Shown: piece after piece, positions 9,894 to 21,136 of the stretch
How the letters are laid out: each line of letters opens with the position of its first letter
How positions within the stretch are numbered: position 1 is the first letter of the stretch
Assembly: GCF_018691265.1 (NCBI RefSeq)
Contig: NW_024881296.1
Coordinates: 148,779 to 212,778, forward strand
DNA: 64,000 nt
Source: Tyto alba
Lineage: Eukaryota > Chordata > Aves > Strigiformes > Tytonidae
Reading direction: 5' to 3'
Program-made: the position numbers and the translations under genes
Notes under the pieces: model-generated
The model's database searches: none
Told to the model about the DNA's origin: nothing
The model's input: only the letters and a program-made list of their open reading frames with translations

Positions 9894-12800
9894 GAGGTAA
9901 AGGTGATGGCGGAGGGAGACAGGCAGCCATCGCCATCGATGCTTTCTCCCCTTCGTGCAGCAAAATAAAGCTGTTTCTACCCATAAAGGTCACCCTGGTT
10001 TAGCCAAACCTCGCCACAACTGCGGATGAGTTCCCTTTTCCTCAAAAGGGATGCACGTACACCAACCAAAATGCCTGCTCCCAACAGCATGAATCCCACG
10101 GGTGATCCCCGGGGGCTGCCGGAGCCCCCAGAGGACACGATGTCTCGCCTCCCGTGAAAAGGTGGCAAGGGGGATGCAGCTACGACTTCACCTGGTGCAA
10201 ATCCACCTCTGAACTGCCAGTACCACTTGGGTAGGCTTATCTTGGGATATCCCCTGAGCTTGCTGTCCCAGCACAAAATCCGTGGGTAGGAAGAGGCTGC
10301 TGCTATGAAGCTTTCATCCCAGACATAATGGGGTTGATCATCCCCATGCCCAAACCCCCAAATGCCTTGCCCTCCCTCCTTCCTTTTGGTGGTAGCAAGG
10401 CAGATCTTGAAATGCAAGAAATTGCAGGAAAACGGGTTTGAAAGCATGTGGGAGGGAGGAGGCCAGGGCAGCCAGCCTGCCTGGGGGGTTCAGCCCTGGG
10501 GCATTTTGCAGTGGCCCTCAGTGTTATCACAGCAAGCAGGACCCAAGGGGAAGTCCCTGAAATGTGGTGCCGTCAGAGGACATCAGCCAACAGGGCGGTA
10601 TGAAATATTTCTCCAAAGAGGTTTTCTTGTTTCTCACCTCCCCTGGGTGCAGGTGACTTGGAGCTTGCATTTTAATTCACTTAGTGGCTAGCTGCGCTGA
10701 AACTCTGGCACTCAGCCATTAGCTTTCATAATGAGATGATCTTGGAGAATACGGAAAACCAGGTAATTGAACAAATAGCATTTTTGGATGCCAGCACATG
10801 TTTCAGACCCTTGCGGAGAGATGTTTTACAGGGCTGAATGGGGGGGGGGGGGTGGGGGGAAACCAGCAATTGCAGCATGAAACCCAAAGCCATAGTGTTG
10901 CTGAGCAGAGCCTGGGAGGAAACATTCATCATTTAGGTTTGATGCTATGTAATTTCTCTGCTATGTTTCCTGAGCTTTCCGGCCAGTTGGCAGCCCTGGC
11001 CGAATACAGCATTACCAGGAAATTATAGGATATAGTGCATTTTAGCAATAAGTGGCACTCTTCCTGCCTTGCAAACCAAACCATGCAGAGCATTGGAGTC
11101 TTCATGGCATCTGGGTTCCTGGCAGTGAAAGAAGGAAATAAGCAAAGCCCCGTCAGGAGGAGATGGCAGGCTCAAGCAGAGAGAGGTGTCCATTTGATCC
11201 CAGCCGCCTGCGAGTGGCTCAGGGCTCTTCCCGTGCTCCCAAAACACAGCAGCCACCCCACCACCCTCTGCAAAATACCTGGTGGCTTGGTGAGCCCTGG
11301 CCTCCTCCAGGCATCCCCTTCAAATAATTTTACAACTGCAGAACCTCAGGACAAATATGCACTTTTCTACAGCCAAGGAACATGGTGTGTAAAGCTAATG
11401 CCCTGCTCCGAGAGCCTGTGAGGCAACGGCATGCAGAAGTACAAGGATAAAAAGTGCCATCAAAAAGCAGCGGCCAGGAACCATTAATGCCTTTCAAGAA
11501 GTCCTTAGGCAGATCAGGAGACGAGCAGGCAAAGCAACTGGAATTTATAAACTTGCATAAATTAATTCTTCTTTGTAGGAAGAACAAACATTCCCATGTT
11601 CCAGCTCTCTCAGGGCCTTTGACAATCGGGCTCCTTTCTATAAATAATTTTATGTAAGTTTATACATTTCAATTAGTGCTTGTTCTAGCCTCTCACAGCC
11701 CAAGGATTTTTTCACTCCGCTTTATTATTTAGGCTGTGGATAGATCATTTTGCCTTGGTGCATCTATAATGTGATTTAAATTAAGATGCTTGCAAGCAGC
11801 ATAATAGTAATGAAACGGTCTGCGGAAAACATTGGCACGTCCCCAGTGAGAATGAAAGAGAGAAACGAGCTTTACATTGCAGCGTCCGACAAAATGTCTG
11901 CACCCTCCTCTGCAGGGGGGGAGAGGGATTCCTCTGTCCGAGGGCACGGCCGGTGAAGGGAGAGTGCTCCTACCTGGGCTGCGCCACGGGGCCACCAGCG
12001 ACGTGGTGTAATGGCCACGGATCTTTTTTTTTCCACAGCAGGAACATCTCCGAGTCAACTTACGGTCCTGTAACTACAACGTTCTGCAATCAGAGCCAAC
12101 AGAAATGCTTAACCCCGACGGCTTAATCCCCAGCCATTGCAAATTAGTACAGCTCCATTAACTTCAGAGGACTGTTTACATGGGGGAGGTTATATATGGA
12201 CAGGATCAGAGAGAAAACCTGCAGTGATTTCATACATGGGGCAGTGGTTTACTAATTTATGAGGCTAGATCTCATCTGTGCTGCATGCCGGTTTCTGAAG
12301 TTTTATTTATTTATAGCAAGCCCATCCATGGCAGAGGGATTTCTCCATCAAGCAACACAAAGAAAACCCTTCATTCACTTTGATTATGTTGCTGATCTCA
12401 GGCCCTAATGCAGGAGGTATATTCCCTCCAGGTCATTTTTCAGTAGCCTGTAGGTATGAAGCTGGATATTAAAACTAAATATGTGGATTATTTCATTTCC
12501 CTTTGCCCTGTTTTTTATTTCTGAGGTTTATCTGCGGAGCCTACAATAACAAGATAAAAGCTTTCTGATCTCCTTCTTTGATATGTTGCAATTCTGATAC
12601 GCCAGGGGCCACATCCTGCACTCCGGGTGGTGCTGCTGGCCTCCAGAGGTCCAGGCAGGAACGAGTGTGTGTAACGACTCAGCAACGCGGCACCTTGGCA
12701 AACTCCAAGGTGGCTTTTATGAGGATAAATACGCGAAAAGAGGTTACAGAGGAACTGTGGGGCCTGGGGGAAATCAGATGAGCCCTGAGCACCCGCGAGA

Positions 12801-12974
12801 AGCCGCCGGCAGCCGGACGGTGTGAGGCAGGGAGCTTCCCAGCTGGGAGTGAGGCCCCTGGGTGCTCTGCAAGCGGGGCACCCCCCGTGCACCCAGGGGC
12901 CACCACAGAGGATGGGGGTAGCGGCGGGGCCGAAACCAGGGCTTGTAACTGCTGTCCTGCCAGTGTCCCCAGCC
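9894..12974. other. Intergenic DNA, no gene seen
   Basis: No coding region or known RNA recognised. A G-rich run lies at 10840-10859 (13 G, T, 6 G). The AT-balanced stretch from about 11,650 to 12,500 looks like unique, non-repetitive sequence and could hold conserved regulatory DNA, but that cannot be judged from one genome. Confidence 0.4.
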
Positions 12975-13227
12975 TAATGCCTGTTGAACCCACTGGAGGA
13001 ATTGAATTAGCTCCAAATTATTACCCAGTGCGTGGAGGAAACAAAATGGAGAATCAGCTTTTCTCGTTCAGCAGATGTAATTTCTAATTTTTTTTGTTTT
13101 TTGTTTTTTTTTTTTTCCAGGCCGTGAACAACTTGAAAAGAGAATAGGCTCTTTAAAAAAAACAATATTGCAGAATTAAAATACAGAATATTTGTCATAT
13201 CCTTAAAAATGTTACCGGTTAGAATCC
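12975..13227 (+). repeat. Duplicated block, copy A
   Basis: This block is repeated in direct orientation at 22211-22448 with roughly 95% identity outside the T-tract. Landmarks shared base for base include GAGGAATTGAATTAGCTCCA, GCGTGGAGGAAACAAAA, TTCAGCAGATGTAATTTCTA, GGCCGTGAACAACTTGAAAA and AATACAGAATATTTGTCATA. The centre of this copy is a long T-rich tract ending in CCAG at 13117-13120, which has the form of a splice acceptor. It could be a segmental duplication or two copies of an unrecognised interspersed repeat. No target-site duplication is visible. Confidence 0.9.
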
Positions 13228-14017
13228 AGATCTCCCTCTGGATAGAGCCTGACGAGTGCCTTGGAGAGAGCTTCAAAAGAGCCCAGTTGGGTCCCAGCCC
13301 AACCCCGCAGCCCTAGGAGCCAGCCACCTCTGCCCCTCTCAGACAGGGCCCCTCTCCTCACCCCGGTTTTGGAGACCCTGGTGCTCATGCCAGCCCCGAG
13401 CCCCGGTGGCAAAACACTCGCTGTGGCCCCACCACCACCACCACCACTTTGACATCCCGTGGGCTGAGCGGGGTTTCGCTCTGGTGGCAGCCGCAAAAGC
13501 TTCGCCAAACTGTTGGGAGCGTCTTGAAAAAAAATCCCACGCGCTGTGTCAGCTTAGTTTTCTTCGCCACCCAGAAACAGCCAGCTTGGATGTCAGCACC
13601 CTTCCAGACACAGGGCTGGTTTTAATCGGAGTCGCCTTTCCCCAGCTGGCACTGGGAGAGTCCGAGGGAAATCACGCAGCAGAGCCTCATCCAGGAGATG
13701 CCTGAAGTTAACACGGTTTAAAAAATCTAAGTGACATGTGAGGACTGGCAGTTTTCCCACAGCTGGGATTTTGCGGGTGCTTAAAACAGCATCTGCTAAA
13801 AAATAAAAGCAAAATGGAAGCGGTTCAGCTTGAAGTGGCTCCAGTACATTTTTTCCTAAGTGTAAATCATTTTCTCACCTTTGAAGAGACTCGGCTGCAG
13901 CCTCTACTGCCTGGCAGTTTTCAGTTTTGCAGCTCTTCAGGTTTTGCTGCAAAACACTCTGGGATGCCTCTGAGCCAAGGTAAGGAGAGGTGTAAGGGGC
14001 TCGTGTTTCCCAGACAC

Positions 14018-14040
14018 AAAAAAAAAAAAAAAAAAAAAAA
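14018..14040 (+). repeat. Poly(A) tract (23 A)
   Basis: An uninterrupted run of 23 A with no recognisable element upstream. Confidence 0.9.
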
Positions 14041-14643
14041 GATGTTTTGTACATAGCAGGTGCTTTTTTGTTGTTTGCAAAATAATTTTTTCTGCTGGTC
14101 TAGAAACTGAATTTCATGTGGATGCTCCTCCATCCTGTTGCCTGCACTGCACTGCTGTGCTTTCTGTCTGCAAGGAAAACAAGCCACCCTCACTGGGAGG
14201 AAAATGCTGTTAGTTACTGCGGCCGTTGCCTGACAAAGGCAGGTATGTCCTAGAGCAGGGAAACACTGACTTTAATCCAAGCAGCTCAGGCAGTAATTAT
14301 TCTTGTCAGATGTGAATCAATATGATCACAATGCAGCCCTGCCCACAGCTTGCAAATGACAGCACACAACGTAGCAGGGGCCAGCTTCCTTCGGCCATCG
14401 CTATCCTGCCCCACTTTGCCTGCAAGAAAGAGCTGCAGCGCTCCAGGAAAAAAAAAAAAAAAAAAAGTGCTGCTCTGCAGGACATGGATGGATGTGCCAG
14501 TCTCTTCAACTCGAGTGGTTTTGCCAAAGCTGAACATACCACTCGCATCTCCCCCATCTCACCAAGGCATGAAAGCAAAGGGAAGTGAAGCAAAACAACT
14601 CTGTACTGGTTGCTCTTGCTGCGCTGGTTTGCATGCTTGTATC

Positions 14644-14671
14644 GGGGTGGGGGGGGTGGGGGGGGTGGGGG
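14644..14671 (+). repeat. G-rich repeat, G-quadruplex motif
   Basis: Four G-runs of 4, 8, 8 and 5 bases separated by single T residues. This fits a very short-loop G-quadruplex on the + strand. It lies about 5 kb upstream of the B3GNT2 promoter, and function is not implied. Confidence 0.75.
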
Positions 14672-17231
14672 TGGTGAAATGTGGGGGAAAATGACTGGGT
14701 GAGGAGACCACTGAAATGTGCTCACATCTCTGCTGACAAACCTTGGCTGCCCTGGGAGAGACTTTTTGCTCGGCTGAATTCCAGGCTCAAACATCCAGGT
14801 GGGAAAAAACAGGTTCATTCCTGGAGGAACTGAGATGCTCCAACTGCAATTGCATGTTGTCTTTGCATTTTTATTTTTTCCTTATCTTCAGTGTTTGAAA
14901 ATCAGGTTTGCTGCTGAAGTGCTCATGTGCCACAGGAGCAATCTTTAGGCTCCTGTTATTATTTAAATTTTAACCTCTTATCTGGTGTTCTTATCCTCCT
15001 CGATCACAGAAGCACACTCAGGTTAGTCCCATGCTCTCCAGGTGTCCTCTAGCCACACCAGTCTGTCCACAAAAATCAGCCAGACCTGTGTCCTGGATAA
15101 GCTTCGGTCCATTACAAAAAATTAATTCCAGTTGCACTGGCCTTATGGGAGCGTTTGACCTGGGAGAACTAGGTGAGTATTTACAAAAGGGAGGTTGGGA
15201 ATTGTTTCAGTACACACATGCCTGCAGCCAGCAGCATTTTTGCTGGAGGTGATGTGTGCACGCTTTGGAACAGGGACCGTGGTGCTAAGAGACGTCATTA
15301 ATGTTACGGGATGCAGCGTGGAAGGTCTGGGCCAGGCATTTCCATAATGTAAATGACTACAAGCTGTGCTGGACTTACAGGTGCTCCCTGTGGAAAGGAG
15401 CTAGCGAGTGTTTCTGATGAGCTGGGTGCTGGTCCCTCACGGCGTGCTGCTGCAGGGGAGGAGGCACTGACCGTGTTCACAGGGGTGGCTGAAAGCAGGT
15501 ACCTGGGAATCCCGAGCAAGATTCAAGGGAAAATCCTGTGTCTGCTGTTTTCTGGTAGCTGGGGGAGGATGTGGCAGGACAGGACACACTGCAACGTGGC
15601 TTCCCCAAGAGCAGCCCACGGTCCCCAGGGCCGGGCACCCCACCGCTGGGCCTCAGCTTGCTGCAACCGGGCTGTGTCTCACTTCTCGCTCTTGCGTTGC
15701 TGCTGTGAAACAGGAAAAGCAAGATAACCTTGAAGATTCTATAACCTGGGACTCATTCCTACTTCTCCTTTGCTCCTGGCAGTGTACCAATTGTTAATTA
15801 ACAGGCAAATGCTAGAGAAAAGACTAATGTACATAGCTCATTTCCATAGCTGTAAATGAAGTACCCCCCCCCCCAGTCAGCTTTTATTCCAATGAACCCA
15901 ATTGCTATGACAGCAATGAATAAATAGCCTGAAAAAAAAAAAAAAATTTTAACTTGATAAGAAATGAGAGTGGAATCCTTTTAAAAGACTCTCTTTTCTG
16001 GCTGTCGTGCATATCACACTACCTACAGAAAAACTCTGGCAACAAGAATTCGTGTCACCAAGTGACACAACACCAATGCCTTGAACGCACAATTTCCCCA
16101 GAGAAATGTTTGATGCTCTGCAACTCACTAGCAAGGCTCGTACACCAGGTCGAATAATTTGCATCATGATGCTGAGAGAAGGTGGTATTTTTGAATATGT
16201 AGGCAAAAAAGTTATTCCAGATTCAGACCAGCAGCTGCAATCAAAAGCATTTGCTTTCTTTCTGAGGAGAAAAAAAAAGCAACAATTTACTACTGTGCCT
16301 GTAACAAAGCTCAGCTTTACAGACCTGAAACATGAAAATCCTGCTTCCTTCTAATGAAGCAAACTGCAGTACAACTTTGACAAATTTTTCAGGGCTTCCT
16401 TAGTTTCACCCAAGTGCAACCAGCCATCCAGGAGAGGTTGTACATCTGTGTTTAGATGCGATTCCTCATGTCCTGCTTCATCCTACTGTGCAGGCTGATG
16501 GTGGCCCAGGGACTGTAATCCCTGACAGTCACACTCACACTGGCTGCTCCATCATCACTGCTTTAAAAAGTGTATTTTTATGAGGTTACTCCATCCTCTG
16601 GCACCCCACTACCCGGCTCAACAGCTGGATACCAAATCCTCTTTCCCAACAGGCCCTGTCAAGGCAACAACATCAACAACAGCGAAAGCTTGGGAACAAC
16701 ACGTCTGGGTGCTGTCAGGAACCTGTTCCCATTAATTAACGTATAAAGTTGTATTAGGTCATGAAATGGGATGGCGGGGCATCGGGTGGATTCGCGCCCT
16801 CGCTTGACAGCATTGTTTCCTCTTGTCTCGGTGGCTGTAAGCAAGAGGGCCTGCTGAAAAGGGAGAAAGAGCTATAAATAAAATACAATACATTTAAATC
16901 TGAGAGGGACCGAGGTGCTTCTAAACAAGATGGGGTGCTGGCATGGGCTTAGCATGATGCTATGTTAGCCAGTGCAGGCAGAGAGGGGTGCAGAAAGGAG
17001 GTTGATTTAAATAAAGTGGGCTGTCTTCAACATGGGGTTCCCCACCACCTCGCTTTGCAAAGGAGTTGTTTAGGCGTGTTAGCCAGAGTGTTTGCCTCGT
17101 CCTGTAAACCCCGGTGGGGACCGGGACATATGGGGAGGTGTCCTGGCCCCCCATGAGGGTGCATGGGGCAGGAGGGAAGGAGGCTGCTTTGCAGTGAAGC
17201 CTGAAGGGAGCATGTCACAGCGGGATGGGGG

Positions 17232-17255
17232 GGACGGACGGACGGACGGATGGAC
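17232..17255 (+). repeat. (GGAC)n microsatellite
   Basis: Four GGAC units, one GGAT and one GGAC in tandem; a short, probably polymorphic tetranucleotide repeat. Confidence 0.9.
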
Positions 17256-18856
17256 AGTTGCTTCGTGGGATTGTTTTGTGCTAATTAAACCCGACGACTG
17301 ACAGAGGAGATTTGAGTTTAGAGCTGGAGCAGTTTTCATGCTGTTGTAGCAGGCTGAGGGGCACTGAAGCCTCGTAGCCCCTGCCTGGGGCCAGCACTAC
17401 GCTCACTGTTATTCATACTGGGACCTGTCAACTGGCAGCATCAAGTAAGAAACCTCCCCAGGTTTTTTTTTGCCTGGATTTGCACAGATTTGGGGAAGGT
17501 TGAGCTGTTTGCACCTGGGGGAGCCAGGCTGGAAAGTGAGCTCCTGCCTTACCCCTCGCTGGGGTTTTTAGGCTGTAGCTGCACCGTGCAGATCAGGAAC
17601 ATCGCTGTTAGGTAGTGGTTTGAAAAATACACCGTGCTCAGTGGCAGCGTTCTAGGTATTTTCCCCGTTTCAGCTAAATTTTGAGGCTCGGCTGCTAATT
17701 GGATCAGGGAATATATTTGGGTTGAAACACCTTCCCTCCTCAAGGTTTCACAAAGCAGCCCTGTAACCAGCTGAGTTGGTGCGGTTACAGTGGAGCAGGC
17801 ATGGCCCGGGAGGGAGGGAGAAATGTCTTTCCCCCAAAGACAGCAGACCATTTCACCATTGTCCAAAATTCTCAGCTGTAATGTGTTTTTCCAGGCTCCT
17901 TAGCACCCAGCGTTACGTGACACAGTGTTCTAGCTGATTTCTGTTTTCCTTTTTTTATAAACTGATCTCAAAACCTATTGTTATGAAATCTCCTGTGCAG
18001 AGGAGCCAAGCTCCTGGCTGCTAGATGCTTAATTCTCCTTTCAAGCCTTCTGTTACTTAATGGACAAATATACTTGCCGATTTAGGGTAATTCCTCCCTC
18101 TGCTGTAATCTTTCTACTTTGATGAAAACGACAGCTTTACTCAAACCTGAAGTACACCTATAAATATTTCAAGAGGAATGAAATATGCAATGCCCCTCCC
18201 AATGCATCATGGATGGGGACATTGCTTCCAGACTCCTGAACAAGATTTTGGAGCAGCTCCAGAAGACTTGCTGCAGGTTTTCTGTGGGCCTCCAATATTT
18301 AATGACACAGAGTATGGGAAGCTCAGTACGTGCTGTGGGTACTCATGCTGTTTACCAAACCACTTGTGTTTATGGCTGTGCACATCAACGACCGAGTCTT
18401 GGGGAAAATGAGTGCTGTAAAATGGAAGTGCATAAATGTGCATTTTTGTGGATCATGGGGACATGCTTACCTCTCCCTTTGCAGTGAAAACAATTTTTAA
18501 GTGACTGTGCCAGGTGACATTGAGATAATTGCTTTGGTTGGGCCTTTCCTTACATTGGATTGAGAATGCAGGTGCTAAAAATAGAAACAAATTACATGTG
18601 TTCATTTTCTTTCTGTTTAGGACAAAAAGCTGTGAGGTTTACCATCCACTGAAACTGTAAATCTGTCTGTTGGTTGCTGTTGGATGTGGCCATGGTGAGA
18701 CTGAAGACTGTACTCCCTGCTGTAACAGCACACATTTTTATGTTTTATTTCAGTAAGAATTCCTGGGTCTTGGAGATTTCTCTAGTTTATTTCAATAGGG
18801 ATATTTGGCCAGGATTTGTAGTCTCATCAACTTAGCAAGTAAGCAAACAACAACAA

Positions 18857-18857
<1 letters not shown>

Positions 18858-18890
<33 letters not shown>
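18858..18890 (+). repeat. Poly(A) tract (33 A)
   Basis: The longest A-run in the window, preceded by CAACAACAA. It may be a retroposon tail, but no element body is recognisable upstream. Confidence 0.9.
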
Positions 18891-18894
<4 letters not shown>

Positions 18895-19569
18895 GTTACT
18901 AATAAGTGAGTCATACATGATTAGAATCAGCTCTGGAGGGCAAACTTCCAAAATCTGAAACTCTCAGAAACTTATTTACTAAGGGAAGCACTGACAGCCT
19001 AAACCAGTCCTTTTCCCTCCTGGACTCAGTAACAAAAGCTTTGTGGACCACCACATAAAACTCAGCCAGTTGCAATGACCTTGCTTAAAAAGGAGAAACA
19101 TTTCTAAAAAGTTGTATGAAACAGCATTTTTCAGCCCGGCTCCAGGTTTTCCTCTTTTGCTTGATGTGTGGAAAAAAACCAAAACAATGAACATCGTCAT
19201 AGAGATGTTCTGTAGCTACAACCAGCTGCCCCTGCGACTGTAGAGGCTGCCAGCCTGCGCAAGAAGGTATTTACCTTTGAAAACGTGTTTTTATTACTGC
19301 GAGAGGGAGGGAAGGAGGTGCCACCTCACCTTCTCCCGCCAACGCAGCTGGCAGACATAAGTGTGCTGCCTTTCTGAGGGGTCAAGTGCTGCTCTCTCCC
19401 TCTGCAAATGGCCCCCAAACCAGGCGCCCACCTCTTTTCGTGGGGGGGGGAGCCCGCGGGTGACACCTCCCTCCTAGGCGCTGGTGTATTTTAGAGAGCT
19501 ACTGGTGCCTGTGGGCAGCCTGGGGATGCCGATTTCCCCCTTCCCTGGGGTGTTTTACCTCAGGAAAAC

Positions 19570-20060
19570 AGGGTGAGGTGTCAAGGGACAGCATGGCGGG
19601 CGGCAGGCGGGGCTTGCGGGCGGGCGCCAGGGCGGCGGGGCGGGCAGATGGGCGGCCCAGCGGGCCAGGCTGGCCGAGGCGCGGGTGCCCCGACGCGCGG
19701 GTGGCAGCGTGGAAAGGTGGCGGGTGGGGGGGGGGCGACCGTGTCCTGCTGGGGGAAGGGGCCTGCGCGGCGGCGGTGCCCGCTCTCTCCACCAGCCCGC
19801 CCGCTCGTCTCCTCAGGGACACGACAGTCCGACAACCGCGTTGACGACCGAGACCAGAAGGGGCGTAGGGACACCACCCCACACCCCCTCTCCGTCCCAC
19901 GTGCCCCGCCCGGCCCCACGCCGCGCCGCGCCGCCCGCTTCACCAATCCGCTGCGCCGTCGGCCGGCCGGAGGCGGGGCTTCCCCGCCCCCGCCCGCCCC
20001 GCCCCGCCGCGCGTGGTGGGCTGAGGAGGGCGGGCGCGTGCGCGCGCCGTTTGCCGCCAC
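19570..20060 (+). promoter_or_regulatory. B3GNT2: B3GNT2 CpG-island promoter
   Basis: From about 19,570 to 20,560 the sequence becomes extremely GC-rich and CpG-dense, in sharp contrast to both flanks; this is the only such region in the window. Promoter-type motifs are visible: an E-box CACGTG at 19898-19903, a CCAAT box in TCACCAATCCG at 19943-19947, a cluster of Sp1-type GC boxes at 19971-20010, and an NRF1-like alternating GCGCGTGCGCGCG at 20034-20046. There is no TATA box, as expected of a dispersed CpG-island promoter. Assignment to B3GNT2 rests on strand, the good splice donor at 20499 and the absence of any other nearby gene. The exact transcription start is inferred, probably about 20,040-20,150. 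Confidence 0.75.
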
Positions 20061-20321
20061 AGGGTTTGGGGGGGCAACAAGTGAGGGCGTTTCCCGCTCC
20101 CGCCAACGGCCGCCGGGGACCGGGAGCGCTTCGCTCGGGTCGGCGCAGCTCTCCCTCCCCGGTATCCCCCTTCTCCTCCTTATCCCCCTCCTTGAGGAGA
20201 GGAAGCCGTCCCCGCGGGGAGGCGGCGGGACGGGACTTCACCTTCCGTGGCGCCGCCCCGGCATCGCCCTCAGGTGCGGAGCCTCCGCCGGCTGCGGGGG
20301 CTGGCGGAGCGCGGCCGCGGC

Positions 20322-20351
20322 ATGGAGCCCCGCCGGCCGCTGGGGCCGTAG
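20322..20351 (+). promoter_or_regulatory. Upstream ORF 1 in B3GNT2 5' UTR
   Basis: ATG at 20322 in the context GGCATGG (purine at -3, G at +4) opens a nine-codon frame, MEPRRPLGP, ending in TAG at 20349-20351. It would be in the mRNA only if transcription starts upstream of it. A short, well-initiated uORF like this would be expected to lower main-frame translation; this is inference from context alone. Confidence 0.45.
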
Positions 20352-20363
20352 GAAGGCGGTGGA

Positions 20364-20396
20364 GGGGTGTGTGGGGAGGGGGGGGAGGAAGGAGGG
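20364..20396 (+). promoter_or_regulatory. G-rich 5' UTR segment, possible RNA G-quadruplex
   Basis: G-runs of 4, 4, 8 and 3 bases at 20364-20367, 20373-20376, 20378-20385 and 20394-20396 lie on the sense strand of the predicted exon 1, between the two upstream ATGs. The pattern allows an RNA G-quadruplex. Folding is not shown. Confidence 0.45.
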
Positions 20397-20436
20397 ACCC
20401 CCGCCGCGTAGAGGCAGCCGGTGGCCGGACAAAAGC

Positions 20437-20498
20437 ATGGTGGATGTGGAGGCGGCAGCAGGAAGAAGCACGGCGGGGACCCGCGGCAGCCTGGCAAG
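20437..20498 (+). promoter_or_regulatory. Upstream ORF 2, first part (continues in exon 2)
   Basis: ATG at 20437 in the strong context AAGCATGG (A at -3, G at +4) opens a frame beginning MVDVEAAAGRSTAG that stays open to the donor at 20498. After joining to 41652 it continues as R-Y-E-K and stops at TGA 41662-41664, making 24 codons. That stop overlaps the B3GNT2 start codon 41661-41663 as ATGA. The call depends on the predicted splice junction being used. Confidence 0.5.
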
Positions 20499-21112
20499 GT
20501 ACGCGTGTGAGGGGCTTCGGCTGCCTCCGCCGGGGATCGGCACTGCGAAAAGGGCTGAGGAGGGGCGGGGGGGGGGGGGCGGGAAACCCCATAAATAAAT
20601 CATTTTTTAACTCAATTTTTTACCTCCCCTCATTTTCCAGCTCGCGAGGTTTTCTTCCTCGTAGCTTCCCTAGTTTATTTGCGTACTGACGGCTACAAGC
20701 TGACGGGGTGTGTGTGCGTGTGTGTGTCTCGTCTCGGAACGGAGACGTATGCATTTATCCGGAATTTTGGGGGCTTTTTAAATTTATCCCCCCTCCCCGC
20801 TGGGGGAGGTGGCAGGCGGTGGAAAGGGTGGGGTTAAACCACGCGAAGGCGAAGTCCCAGCCCTGGCGCCCAGGAGCATCGGCAGCCGGCACATGTTGCA
20901 ACAAACTCGGCGAGAAGAAGGCAGAGGAGCAATCTGTTGGTATGGAGGAAACTTAGGCCAGCTCAGCCGAGTTAAATGACCGTGTGCTTGTCGACGTCGT
21001 CGCTTTTTTTTTTAATTTATTTTGTATTTTTTTTAATTTTTGAAACGTGGGGAGGAGAAGTTGATGCTGAAACCGTGAGTTGTTGTTTGGTTGGTTTATT
21101 TTTTTTTCTGTG

Positions 21113-21136
21113 TTTTTTTTTTTTTTTTTTTTTTTT
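21113..21136 (+). repeat. Poly(T) tract (24 T)
   Basis: An uninterrupted T-run in the first kilobase of intron 1. On the minus strand it is a poly(A) run, but no element body is recognisable. Confidence 0.85.

Larger units (their letters stand above)
13228..19569. other. Intergenic DNA upstream of the B3GNT2 CpG island
   Basis: No gene recognised in about 6.3 kb. It contains A-runs at 14018-14040 and 18858-18890, a G-rich repeat at 14644-14671, a (GGAC)n microsatellite at 17232-17255, and otherwise unassigned sequence. Any distal B3GNT2 regulatory elements here are not identifiable by eye. Confidence 0.5.
20061..20498 (+). other. B3GNT2: B3GNT2 exon 1 (5' UTR, predicted; 5' end approximate)
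   Basis: The predicted non-coding first exon lies between the promoter motifs and a good donor site, CTGGCAAG followed by GTACGCG, so the exon ends at 20498. The coding exon downstream opens at a strong acceptor (41652) only nine bases before the start codon, so at least one upstream non-coding exon is required. The exon carries two upstream ATGs (20322 and 20437) and a G-rich segment (20364-20396). The 5' boundary is a guess from motif spacing. Alternative or additional first exons cannot be excluded without transcript data. Confidence 0.6.

Noticed and set aside
14306..14818. 170-codon minus-strand frame
   Set aside because: It is held open by low-complexity DNA: the poly-proline run comes from the G-rich repeat and the phenylalanine run from an A-tract.
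19573..20689. Very long overlapping frames (up to 341 codons) on both strands across the CpG island
   Set aside because: The frames overlap in several phases on both strands and are R/G/A/P-rich, which is what stop-poor, GC-rich DNA produces. No domain is recognisable, and the region has promoter and 5' UTR character.
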